Below are positions 7,370-13,741 of a stretch of DNA of 18,831 bases, piece by piece. Origin of the DNA: JBJHBY01 sp050485745 (GTDB taxonomy: Bacteria > Pseudomonadota > Gammaproteobacteria > Pseudomonadales > CAMLJR01); contig JBJHBY010000039.1 of assembly GCA_050485745.1 (NCBI GenBank), positions 1-18,831 of the forward strand. The letters are read 5' to 3'. Position 1 is the stretch's first letter; the number at the start of each line of letters is the position of its first letter. A program made the position numbers and the translations under genes. Under the pieces are notes generated by a model that saw only the letters and a program-made list of their open reading frames with translations, did no database searches and had not been told where the DNA came from.

Positions 7370-7469
7370 GGCACGGTCTCCCCGGGAAATGTGACGATGG
7401 TGCGAGGGCGCGCCGTTGTGGTCAAGTACGGCTGTCAGGCAGGACTGTCAGGGCTGCTACGGGCGCGGC

Positions 7470-7498
7470 TTGGCTTCGCGCGGGTCGTTTGCTATGGT
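7470..7498 (+). promoter_or_regulatory. Possible sigma70 promoter upstream of the 7554 gene
   Basis: TTGGCT (7470-7475) and TATGGT (7493-7498) are separated by exactly 17 bp and lie 55 bp before the ATG at 7554. Each hexamer matches four of six consensus bases. It is the only plausible sigma70-like arrangement I see in the 184-bp intergenic region. Confidence 0.4.
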
Positions 7499-7553
7499 CG
7501 CGGCGAGCGCCCCGGTACGGGGCATGCGCGATGTGCTCTGGCGGAGTGAGACC

Positions 7554-7985
7554 ATGGGTCCGGAATCGATTGTTTACGGCTGCATCAAGGACGTGGTCTT
7601 TGGCGCAGATGCGGAGGAAACCCGGCGCCGGCGCCAGCGCAATCGCGAGATGCTGGAGGGCCTGCCCAGTATCGAGGACTGGCCGCTGCTGGCGCGTGAG
7701 ATGTTCTCGGTGCCGCCGCAGGCGCTGGACCTGGACACCATGCGCACCGATGTCACCCACTTTGGCATCTCCTACCGCGCCGTCGAGTATGAGTGGGAGC
7801 AGTGGCTGCAGCGCTTTGAGGGCCTGTTGCGGCGCATGTACTGGGTGAGTGCAACGGTGCATCTGGAAACCGAATTCAACGGCACTCACACCTTTGTCTG
7901 GGAGGCGGATGGTGCGTTCCACGAGCCTGATTCCGGTCGCCTGCAGATGCGATGCGAGTGGATCCGGGAACCTCTGGGTTTCTGA
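7554..7985 (+). CDS. Hypothetical protein (143 aa)
   Basis: I do not recognise this family. The protein is soluble, with no signal peptide or membrane segment. The N-terminal part contains a very basic stretch, ETRRRRQRNREML (about residues 22-34). The rest is mixed helix and strand, rich in Trp, Phe and Tyr (YEWEQWLQRFEGLLRRMYW, FNGTHTFVWEADG). The pattern suggests a small globular domain, not a shadow frame. The ATG at 7554 is preceded by GGAG at a suitable distance (in GGCGGAGTGAGACC), and a promoter-like element lies upstream. It is followed within 15 bp by a palindromic repeat (8000-8060) and then an intrinsic terminator (8081-8109), so it looks like a single-gene transcript. Confidence 0.7.
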   Translation: MGPESIVYGCIKDVVFGADAEETRRRRQRNREMLEGLPSIEDWPLLAREMFSVPPQALDLDTMRTDVTHFGISYRAVEYEWEQWLQRFEGLLRRMYWVSATVHLETEFNGTHTFVWEADGAFHEPDSGRLQMRCEWIREPLGF

Positions 7986-7999
7986 GTGGCCACAGTATC

Positions 8000-8060
8000 A
8001 AGGCACCTCTGATCAATTCGGCGATCGCTGAGCCATTGCCGAATGAATCAGGGGTGCCTT
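8000..8060. repeat. Palindromic mobile-element-like repeat
   Basis: The arms at 8000-8022 and 8038-8060 are inverted copies of each other at 20 of 23 positions, starting AAGGCACC and ending GGTGCCTT, around a 15-base loop. The left half (8001-8029) is identical over 29 bp to 18615-18643 at the far end of the window, where only one arm is present. Inverted ends shared with a second locus are what two abutting insertion-sequence ends, or a very small non-autonomous element (MITE-like), would look like. No clear target-site duplication can be identified. The element begins 14 bp after the stop of the upstream gene. Confidence 0.65.
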
Positions 8061-8080
8061 AACCCGGCATGGATCAGGAC

Positions 8081-8109
8081 GACCTGTTTGATTGCCAGGT
8101 CATTTTTTT
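8081..8109 (+). terminator. Intrinsic terminator
   Basis: GACCTG (8081-8086) pairs with CAGGTC (8096-8101) across a 9-base loop, then A and seven T (8103-8109). This is the classic stem plus U-tract arrangement, although the stem is short. It would end transcription from the 7554-7985 gene. It lies only 17 bp before the proposed start of the small membrane-protein gene. Confidence 0.6.
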
Positions 8110-8126
8110 CGCGTTGGAGACCGCTG

Positions 8127-8357
8127 TTGCGCGTTACCCTGAAACTGCGCCCCTGGCGCACCCTGTCCCTGGCCATTCTCAGTACCGTGGTGCTGGTCTG
8201 GGCCGCGATTACCCGCTTCGGTGTGGCGCCGCAGGAAATGCTCGCCCTGCTGGTGGCGTGCCTGATCGGCCTGGTGCTGATCATCGGCGCCGCCTTTGCC
8301 GGTTTCATGCTGCGCCTGTTGCTTTCCCGCGCCTGGCGGCGCGGCGGCCGCAACTGA
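8127..8357 (+). CDS. Small inner-membrane protein (76 aa)
   Basis: The frame encodes a short basic N-terminus (RVTLKLRPWRT), two adjacent hydrophobic segments (LSLAILSTVVLVWAAITRFG and MLALLVACLIGLVLIIGAAF) and a basic tail (SRAWRRGGRN). This predicts two transmembrane helices with both ends in the cytoplasm. I do not recognise a family. The TTG at 8127 is preferred because GGAGA (8116-8120) sits at the right distance. The alternative ATG at 8043 lies inside the palindromic repeat and would put a terminator inside the coding region. It converges with the ACT-domain gene, 28 bp away. Its existence rests on composition and the ribosome-binding site, so it is less certain than its neighbours. 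Confidence 0.55.
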   Translation: MRVTLKLRPWRTLSLAILSTVVLVWAAITRFGVAPQEMLALLVACLIGLVLIIGAAFAGFMLRLLLSRAWRRGGRN

Positions 8358-8385
8358 ACCGGTGCTCTGCGGCGCAGGGCTTCAC

Positions 8386-8916
8386 TCAGCGGCGCAGGGC
8401 CTCCTCCAGATCAATGTCGATGTCCAGGCGGTCGCTGATGTCATCGAGCAGCCGGTTCAGCTGCTCCAGATCGAGCTCACGTGGCACCTGGATTTCCGCC
8501 TCCGCCTCGAACAGGGCTTCCGCGCTCATCGGCGCGCTGGTGATGCGCGTACTCATTTCCGCGACATTGATGCCGCAACCGCTCAGGGCGGCGCTGACCT
8601 CGCGCACGATGCCGGGGCGATCCGGGCCGATGATGCCGAGGAACAGCTGCCGCAGATTGGCCGGGCGCGGCGCATCGTTGGCATCGTGCACGCTGATATC
8701 GAGGCCGCTGTCCTGCAGTGCCGCCAGCGCTTTGCGCAGCTCCGCGGTGCGGCCTTCGGGCAGGCTGACCCGGGCGATGCCGGCAAACTGCCCGGCAAGC
8801 TGGGTCATGCGTGACTCCAGCCAGTTGCCCTCGTGCTCGGTGACCACCCGGGACAGGTGCTCCACCAGGCCGGGCCTGTCGCCGGCGATGAAGGTAATGA
8901 TCAGGGATGTGTGCAC
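8386..8916 (-). CDS. Two-ACT-domain protein, GcvR-like regulator
   Basis: A 176-residue protein made of two ACT-type ligand-binding domains. The first (about residues 4-75) has LIITFIAGDRPGLVEHLSRVV. The second (about 90-170) has LFLGIIGPDRPGIVREVSAALSGCGINVAEM. The repeated DRPG(L/I)V motif is typical of the glycine cleavage system transcriptional repressor family (GcvR), whose members act with the LysR-type GcvA by protein contact and have no DNA-binding domain. The architecture fits; the specific GcvR role is inference. A GTG start at 8916 is chosen because AGGAG lies 6 bases upstream and the ACT domain begins at once. The open frame continues further upstream but runs antisense through the thiamine-binding gene. 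Confidence 0.82.
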   Translation of the reverse strand: MHTSLIITFIAGDRPGLVEHLSRVVTEHEGNWLESRMTQLAGQFAGIARVSLPEGRTAELRKALAALQDSGLDISVHDANDAPRPANLRQLFLGIIGPDRPGIVREVSAALSGCGINVAEMSTRITSAPMSAEALFEAEAEIQVPRELDLEQLNRLLDDISDRLDIDIDLEEALRR

Positions 8917-8997
8917 GATCGCTCCTCTGCTGCAAGGCTGGCAAGCGCCATTGCTGTATAGTAATTTGATCCCCCCGGGTCGTCGATGGTTGCCGCG

Positions 8998-9306
8998 ATG
9001 AAGGTCATTTGTGATTTCTGCGTGATTCCACTGGGCGCCGGCCTGTCCCTTTCGCCCTATATCGCCGAGTGTCAGCGCATTCTCCAGGACATGGGGCTGC
9101 AGCACAGCCTGCATGCCTACGGCACCAATATCGAGGGCGAGTGGGATGTGGTCATGGAGGCGGTCAAGCGCTGCCACAACCGCGTCCATGAAATGGGCGC
9201 GCCGCGTATCAGCAGTACTCTCAAGCTTGGCACCCGTGTTGATCGTGAGGACAGCATGGCGGGCAAGGTTGCCAGTATCGAGGCGGCTCTGGCGGTGAAG
9301 GACTGA
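8998..9306 (+). CDS. MTH1187 family thiamine-binding protein
   Basis: A 102-residue protein of the DUF77 / Thiamine_BP family (MTH1187, YkoF-like, yeast ECM15). These are small ferredoxin-fold proteins, some of which bind thiamine or related pyrimidines. The N-terminal CDFCVIPLGAGLSLSPYIAEC and the middle HAYGTNIEGEWDVVMEAVKRCH are family hallmarks, and the GTRVDRED near the end is also usual. The role is probably binding or delivery of a thiamine-type ligand in the cytosol, but it is poorly defined even in known members. The ATG at 8998 is preferred because family members start at the MKVI strand; an in-frame ATG at 8986 adds four residues. Neither has a clear ribosome-binding site. It is divergent from the ACT-domain gene and lies 111 bp before adhC. 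Confidence 0.85.
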   Translation: MKVICDFCVIPLGAGLSLSPYIAECQRILQDMGLQHSLHAYGTNIEGEWDVVMEAVKRCHNRVHEMGAPRISSTLKLGTRVDREDSMAGKVASIEAALAVKD

Positions 9307-9417
9307 GCGCCTGCTGTCGTGGGCGCATCGCACTGGCACAGGCTCCGTCAACCCGACGACACCGTATACGCGTCATCAAACAGACGCATCAGCACAACCG
9401 GACAAGAGGAACATACA

Positions 9418-10527
9418 GTGAAAACCCGAGCAGCGGTCGCCTGGGAGGCGGGCAAGCCCCTCAGCATTGAAGAAGTCGATCTCGAAGGCCCGCGTGCCGG
9501 CGAGGTGATGGTGAAGCTGGCTGCCACCGGCGTCTGTCACACCGATGCGTTCACCCTCAGCGGCGACGACCCTGAAGGCGTGTTTCCCTCGATTCTCGGT
9601 CACGAGGGCGCCGGCGTGGTGGTGGAAGTCGGGGCCGGGGTGAGTTCGGTTGCCGTCGGCGATCACGTGATCCCTCTCTACACGCCCGAGTGCGGCCAGT
9701 GCAAGTTCTGCCGTTCCGGCAAGACCAACCTGTGTCAGGCAATTCGCGCAACCCAGGGCAAGGGGCTGATGCCCGATGGCAGCTCGCGTTTCTCACTGAA
9801 GGGCAAGACCATCCATCACTTCATGGGCACCTCGACCTTCTCCGAGTATACGGTGCTGCCGGAAATCGCTGTGGCAAAAGTCAACAAGGCCGCGCCGCTG
9901 GACAAGGTCTGCCTGTTGGGCTGTGGCATTACCACCGGTATTGGTGCCGTGCTGAATACGGCGAAGGTCGAGCCGGGCTCCACGGTGGCGGTATTCGGCC
10001 TGGGTGGCGTGGGGCTGTCGGTGATTCAGGGTGCTGTGCTGGCTAAGGCCTCGCGCATCCTTGCAGTGGACATCAATCCGGAAAAATTCGAGATGGCGCG
10101 CCTGCTGGGCGCCACCGACTGCGTCAACCCGAAGGACTACGATCGTCCCATCCAGGAAGTGATCGTGGATCTCACCGATGGCGGCGTGGACTATTCCTTT
10201 GAGGCCATCGGTAATACCCACACCATGCGCGCGGCGCTGGAGTGCTGTCACAAGGGCTGGGGTGAATCGACCATTATCGGCGTCGCTGGTGCGGGTCAGG
10301 AAATCAGCACGCGCCCCTTCCAGCTGGTCACTGGCCGGGTCTGGCGTGGCAGTGCCTTTGGCGGTGTGAAGGGACGCTCGCAGCTTCCCGGTTACGTCGA
10401 GCAGTACATGCGTGGCGAGATTCGCATCGATGAGTTTGTCACTCACACCATGCCGCTGGAAGACATCAATCGCGGCTTCGACCTGATGCACACCGGTGAG
10501 AGCATTCGCTCGGTGGTGTTGTTTTGA
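9418..10527 (+). CDS. adhC: S-(hydroxymethyl)glutathione dehydrogenase / class III alcohol dehydrogenase
   Basis: A 369-residue zinc alcohol dehydrogenase of class III (FrmA/AdhC/GS-FDH), which oxidises S-hydroxymethylglutathione (formaldehyde plus glutathione) to S-formylglutathione with NAD+. Catalytic zinc ligands are Cys40 in GVCHTD and His62/Glu63 in GHEGAGVV, with a further Cys in LLGCGITTG. The structural zinc site is Cys92, Cys95, Cys98 and Cys106 in PECGQCKFCRSGKTNLC. The NAD-binding GLGGVGLSV is in the middle. The length matches the family exactly. The GTG at 9418 is chosen because AGAGGA lies about 7 bases upstream and the family N-terminus begins there; an earlier in-frame ATG would add 33 unrelated residues. 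fghA follows, giving the complete two-step detoxification. No frmR-type repressor gene is next to it. Confidence 0.96.
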   Translation: MKTRAAVAWEAGKPLSIEEVDLEGPRAGEVMVKLAATGVCHTDAFTLSGDDPEGVFPSILGHEGAGVVVEVGAGVSSVAVGDHVIPLYTPECGQCKFCRSGKTNLCQAIRATQGKGLMPDGSSRFSLKGKTIHHFMGTSTFSEYTVLPEIAVAKVNKAAPLDKVCLLGCGITTGIGAVLNTAKVEPGSTVAVFGLGGVGLSVIQGAVLAKASRILAVDINPEKFEMARLLGATDCVNPKDYDRPIQEVIVDLTDGGVDYSFEAIGNTHTMRAALECCHKGWGESTIIGVAGAGQEISTRPFQLVTGRVWRGSAFGGVKGRSQLPGYVEQYMRGEIRIDEFVTHTMPLEDINRGFDLMHTGESIRSVVLF

Positions 10528-10533
10528 GGGAAG

Positions 10534-10575
10534 GCGAGACGCAAGACGCGAGATGCGAGACGCAAGGCACAAGAC
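10534..10575 (+). repeat. Heptanucleotide tandem repeat, six units
   Basis: Six consecutive 7-bp units follow the consensus GCRAGAC: GCGAGAC, GCAAGAC, GCGAGAT, GCGAGAC, GCAAGGC, ACAAGAC. The array fills the adhC-fghA intergenic space from 7 bp after the adhC stop and ends directly at the GGGGAG ribosome-binding site of fghA. Such arrays can change copy number by slippage. Here that would change the adhC-fghA spacing but not a reading frame. Confidence 0.8.
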
Positions 10576-10585
10576 GGGGAGCGCG

Positions 10586-11422
10586 ATGATGGAACGGATT
10601 GAGCAGGTTCGCTGCTTTGGTGGCTGGCAGCAGCGCTACCGGCACCGGTCGCAGGTGCTGGACTGTGACATGGTGTTCTCGGTTTACCTGCCGCCGCAGG
10701 CGCAACAGGGGGCGGTACCGGTGCTGTACTGGCTCTCCGGCCTGACCTGCAGCGACCAGAACTTCGTCACCAAGGCGGGCGCCCAGCGCTATGCGGCTGA
10801 ACACGGTATCGCCATTGTGGCACCGGACACCAGCCCGCGTGGCGATGATGTCGCCAACGATGAAGCCTACGATCTGGGTCAGGGCGCCGGCTTTTATGTG
10901 AACGCAACCGAGGCGCCCTGGTCGCGGCATTACCGCATGTACGACTACGTTCTTGACGAGCTGCCGATGCAACTGCGCGGCCTGCCGCTGGATACCGGGC
11001 GGGGCTCCATTGCCGGTCACTCCATGGGCGGGCACGGCGCCCTGGTTCTGGGGCTGCGCAATCCCCGGCGCTATGCGGCGATTTCGGCCTTCGCGCCGAT
11101 CAGCGCTCCCATGCGTTGCTCCTGGGGAGAGAAGGCGTTCACGGCCTATCTCGGCTCCGACCGGCAGCGCTGGGAGGACTACGACGCGACAGTCTTGCTG
11201 CGCAGTCTCGGCTGCTCGCGGCCGATCAGGGTCGACCAGGGGCTGGCGGATACGTTTCTCACCGAGCAACTGCAGCCCGAGCAGCTTGAGGCCGCAGCAG
11301 CGGAAGCGCAGGCCCCCCTGGAGCTGCATCGCCACGCCGATTACGACCACAGTTACTACTTCATCGCCAGTTTCATTGGTGCTCACATCGCCTTCCATGC
11401 CGCGCAGTTGCGGCGTGCCTGA
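10586..11422 (+). CDS. fghA: S-formylglutathione hydrolase
   Basis: A 278-residue serine hydrolase of the esterase D / FGH family that cleaves S-formylglutathione to formate and glutathione, the second step after adhC. The nucleophile is in GHSMGGHGA (Ser near residue 146). The oxyanion/active-site region PVLYWLSGLTCSDQNF is at about 45-60, and the family motif APDTSPRGDDVANDEAYDLGQGAGFYV at about 79-105 is unmistakable. The probable acid is in RVDQGLAD (near 217) and the His in DYDHSYYF (near 255). The ATG at 10586 is chosen (ATGATG doublet) because GGGGAG lies just upstream. The 58-bp spacer after adhC holds a heptamer tandem repeat, and the two genes are very probably one transcript. Confidence 0.95.
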   Translation: MMERIEQVRCFGGWQQRYRHRSQVLDCDMVFSVYLPPQAQQGAVPVLYWLSGLTCSDQNFVTKAGAQRYAAEHGIAIVAPDTSPRGDDVANDEAYDLGQGAGFYVNATEAPWSRHYRMYDYVLDELPMQLRGLPLDTGRGSIAGHSMGGHGALVLGLRNPRRYAAISAFAPISAPMRCSWGEKAFTAYLGSDRQRWEDYDATVLLRSLGCSRPIRVDQGLADTFLTEQLQPEQLEAAAAEAQAPLELHRHADYDHSYYFIASFIGAHIAFHAAQLRRA

Positions 11423-11465
11423 TGCCCGATGTGAGCCCACGGATAGCAACCGAGGGAGATTGATC

Positions 11466-12266
11466 ATGCGTATTCTGACCACGCTCATTACAGCCTGCCT
11501 GCTGGCCACGCCGGCACTGGCCGTCAGCCCTGAATGGGAGCGCATTGTTGAGGGCGAGCACCGCTCCGAGGCCAACCGCGCACGCGATGTCTGGCGCAAC
11601 CCCCGCCAGACCCTGGAGTTTTTCCAGGTCGAACCCGACCATACGGTGGTCGAGATCTGGCCCGGTGCCGGCTGGTACACGGAGATCCTGGCTCCCCTGC
11701 TGCGTTATCAGGGCAAGCTGTATGCAGCGCATTGGCCGGCGGACGCCGAGCTGGCCTATTTTCGCGAGACCCGGGAGCGCTACGAGGCCAAACTGGCTGC
11801 AAATCCGGAGATCTATGATCAGGTCGTCATTACCGAACTGCTGGCACCCACGCACATCGAAATCGCGCCACGGGGCTCCGTGGATCGCGTGCTGACCTTC
11901 CGCAGCGCCCACGCCTGGATCCGGCAAAACAGTGAGGATGAGGTATTCGGTGCGTTCTTTCAGGCGCTCAAACCGGGTGGCATCCTCGGCGTTGTCACGC
12001 ATCGTGCACCGCCGGGAACCCCGGTACAGACCATGCAGGACACCGGCTATGTCAGCGAGGAGCACATCAAGGAGGTGGCGCTGCGGGCGGGCTTCGAGTT
12101 CGTGCGCTCCAGCGAGATCAACGCCAACCCCAAGGATACGGCGGACCACCCGCAGGGGGTGTGGACATTGCCACCCAGCCTGCGCCTGGGCGACAAGGAT
12201 CGCGAGCGCTATGAGGCCATTGGCGAGAGTGACCGCATGACGCTCAAGTTCCGCAAGCCGCTGTGA
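11466..12266 (+). CDS. Exported class I methyltransferase-like protein
   Basis: A 266-residue protein with a clear signal peptide (MRILTTLITACLLATPALA, cleavage expected after residue 19) followed by a class I SAM methyltransferase-like fold. This matches the group of predicted methyltransferases with leader peptides (COG4798-type). A degenerate SAM motif I, VVEIWPGAGWYTEIL (about 61-75), is visible, where the usual first glycine is replaced by Trp-Pro. Motif-like strands AAHWPAD, VDRVLTFRSAHAW and LKPGGILGVVTHR also appear. The substrate and the source of SAM in the periplasm are unknown. It starts at ATG 11466 with GGGAG upstream, 43 bp after fghA, and ends in a GTGA overlap with the YheU gene. 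It may belong to the adhC-fghA transcript; a functional link is speculative. Confidence 0.8.
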   Translation: MRILTTLITACLLATPALAVSPEWERIVEGEHRSEANRARDVWRNPRQTLEFFQVEPDHTVVEIWPGAGWYTEILAPLLRYQGKLYAAHWPADAELAYFRETRERYEAKLAANPEIYDQVVITELLAPTHIEIAPRGSVDRVLTFRSAHAWIRQNSEDEVFGAFFQALKPGGILGVVTHRAPPGTPVQTMQDTGYVSEEHIKEVALRAGFEFVRSSEINANPKDTADHPQGVWTLPPSLRLGDKDRERYEAIGESDRMTLKFRKPL

Positions 12267-12535
12267 GCATTGAGTCTGTGCCCGAGGGGGGCGACGGTGT
12301 TGCCCCCGAGCCCGTGGAGGTGCCGGTCGCGGCGCTCTCGGCGGAAGCGCTGGAGGGTGTGATCGAAGCCTTTATCATGCGTGAGGGCACGGATTACGGC
12401 GAGCATGAATACAGCCTGGCGGAGAAGGTGGCCCAGGTGCGGGAGCAGGTGCTGCGCGGGGATGCGCGCATCCTGTTCGACCCGGTGACGGCGTCCACCA
12501 CGCTGCTGCCGCGCGGGCAATCGGGCGGGAACTGA
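12263..12535 (+). CDS. YheU family (UPF0270) protein
   Basis: A 90-residue small cytosolic protein. Residues from about 19 onwards match the YheU/UPF0270 family, including VPVAALSAEALEGVIEAFI and the hallmark REGTDYGEHEYSL (about 40-52), with a closing TLLPR. The function of the family is unknown. The first 17 residues (SIESVPEGGDGVAPEPV) are an extra acidic extension compared with E. coli YheU (about 72 aa). A GTG start at 12263 is used because it overlaps the preceding stop (GTGA); a second in-frame GTG at 12278 would shorten the extension. It is translationally coupled to the exported methyltransferase-like gene. Confidence 0.85.
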   Translation: MSIESVPEGGDGVAPEPVEVPVAALSAEALEGVIEAFIMREGTDYGEHEYSLAEKVAQVREQVLRGDARILFDPVTASTTLLPRGQSGGN

Positions 12536-12607
12536 GAACCGGGCTTGCGCTGTGCGCGGGGATGGTGACAATAGTCGCCTGCAGACCTCTCAGTCAGTGA
12601 CCACCTG

Positions 12608-12847
12608 ATGTCCACGTCCAATACGATCCACCATCATCTTGATACCAGCGGCCTGTACTGCCCGGAGCCGGTGATGCTGTTGCATAACAAGGTGCGTGAC
12701 ATGGCTGCCGGTGAGTTGCTGGAAGTACGCGCCACCGACCCTTCGACACAGCGGGATATCCCGAAGTTCTGTGTATTCCTTGGCCATGAACTGCTGGCCC
12801 AGGACAGCGCTGATGGTGTTTTCGTCTACCTGATTCGCAAGGGTTGA
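12608..12847 (+). CDS. tusA: Sulfur carrier protein TusA
   Basis: A 79-residue SirA/YeeD/TusA-type sulfurtransferase that carries a persulfide from cysteine desulfurase to TusBCD for 2-thiolation of tRNA wobble uridines. The CPxP motif is intact: LYCPEPVMLLHNKVRDM, with the active Cys at residue 18. The downstream RATDPSTQRDIPKFCVFLGHELL matches the family. The length is normal (E. coli 81 aa). The ATG at 12608 is the only sensible start, although the ribosome-binding site is weak. A 72-bp gap from yheU leaves room for its own promoter; I see only a poor candidate. It converges with the unknown gene at 12857-13555, with 9 bp between them. Confidence 0.94.
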   Translation: MSTSNTIHHHLDTSGLYCPEPVMLLHNKVRDMAAGELLEVRATDPSTQRDIPKFCVFLGHELLAQDSADGVFVYLIRKG

Positions 12848-12856
12848 CGCACCGGC

Positions 12857-13555
12857 TCAGTGCTCGAACAGCACGGCGATGGCGGCCATTGCCTCCGGGT
12901 CCTCGGATTTGATCTGGTTGGCGATGTGGTGCTGGAAGAAATAGCGAAAGCCGGGCTGGCCCTGCGCGGGATAAAGGCACTGGTCGCCGGGCAGTACGGG
13001 GGTGTCATGCACTGCCTCCTCGTCGATCAGCATGGCCTGGACACTGCCGCTGCCGAGCAGGCGCCAGCTGAGCACCTCCGCCAGGACGAGGCTGTCATCG
13101 CGGCTGGCGAAGAGGGCGTGAGTGCCGATGGTGTCCGGGATCTCCTGCACGATCTGGTCATCGCCGACGCCGGCCCCGAAGAAGCGCAGCGCGCCCTGCA
13201 GTTCCGCCACCTTGTGGTCGGGAGGCTCCTGGAAGATATCCCCACGCTGCGGATCGTAGAAGCCCTCGAAGCGGCCACTCTCGGCCTCCTGCAGCTCCGA
13301 GCTTGCGGCGAGGCGGTTCAGCCAGGGCACCATGCCGACCACTTCGCCGTCGGCGCGCAGGCCCCAGCAAAGGATCTTCATCGCAAACAGCTGGCCCGGG
13401 CGGGCGGGGTGGTGGCTGTAGAGCAGGCTCAGTCCGTCGTGCTCCGGAGCCAGTCGCAGCAAGCGCCGTTGCCGGGCGAGGTTGCTGGTACGGTGGCGGG
13501 CAAGATCCACGACATTGCCGCGCGCAGCCCTCTCCATTGACCTGTAATGGTCCAT
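12857..13555 (-). CDS. Conserved-looking hypothetical protein (232 aa)
   Basis: I cannot assign a function. It is a soluble acidic protein without signal peptide or membrane segment. The N-terminus is basic (RGNVVDLARHRTSNLARQRRLLRL), and the core has well-ordered segments such as MKILCWGLRADGEVVGMVPWLNRL, FEGFYDPQRGDIF, VQEIPDTIGTHALF and FRYFFQHHIANQIKSEDPEAMAAIAVL. The wording reminds me of a conserved hypothetical protein of Pseudomonas, but that is memory, not a search. The start at 13555 is strongly supported by GAGGAGG 8 bases upstream. A GC-rich hairpin (13577-13599) lies just before that site in the leader. The open frame extends beyond the start but is antisense to the next gene. 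Confidence 0.8.
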   Translation of the reverse strand: MDHYRSMERAARGNVVDLARHRTSNLARQRRLLRLAPEHDGLSLLYSHHPARPGQLFAMKILCWGLRADGEVVGMVPWLNRLAASSELQEAESGRFEGFYDPQRGDIFQEPPDHKVAELQGALRFFGAGVGDDQIVQEIPDTIGTHALFASRDDSLVLAEVLSWRLLGSGSVQAMLIDEEAVHDTPVLPGDQCLYPAQGQPGFRYFFQHHIANQIKSEDPEAMAAIAVLFEH

Positions 13556-13576
13556 GATGGCTCCTCCTCGCATGTT

Positions 13577-13599
13577 GGCGCGCGGCCAGGCTGCGCGCC
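13577..13599 (-). promoter_or_regulatory. Hairpin in the leader of the 12857-13555 gene
   Basis: GGCGCGC (13577-13583) and GCGCGCC (13593-13599) form a perfect 7-bp all-GC stem with a 9-base loop, just upstream of the GAGGAGG ribosome-binding site (13563-13569) on the minus strand. A TATACT sequence at 13618-13613 (minus strand) could be the -10 element, which would put the hairpin at the 5' end of the mRNA. The role, such as mRNA stability or translational control, is inferred. Confidence 0.4.
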
Positions 13600-13668
13600 C
13601 GGATCTTTGTTCAGTATAGACACCCGTATCCGTGGTCTGTTTGCTCCCGTTTTCGCGGTGTTGCTTGC

Positions 13669-13677
13669 TGGTACAAT
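13669..13677 (+). promoter_or_regulatory. Possible extended -10 promoter for the cyclotransferase operon
   Basis: TGGTACAAT (13669-13677) fits the extended -10 pattern TGnTAnAAT, 65 bp upstream of the ATG at 13742. No good -35 is present at the expected distance, which extended -10 promoters can tolerate. It would drive the cyclotransferase-epmC-pdxB unit. Confidence 0.4.
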
Positions 13678-13741
13678 TGCAAGGTCCACTCAGCGGGCAG
13701 CAAGGTTCGTGCCGTGCTGGCCCCACTCCGGGATCGATGCA

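Noticed and set aside
8369..8400. Direct repeat GCGGCGCAGGGC at 8369-8380 and 8389-8400, around the ACT-domain gene stop
   Set aside because: Only two short copies, partly coding, in GC-rich sequence; no inverted structure or further copies were noticed.
8917..9351. N-terminal extension of the ACT-domain gene to 321 residues
   Set aside because: The added part is antisense to the thiamine-binding protein gene and is not ACT-like. The GTG at 8916 has a strong ribosome-binding site.
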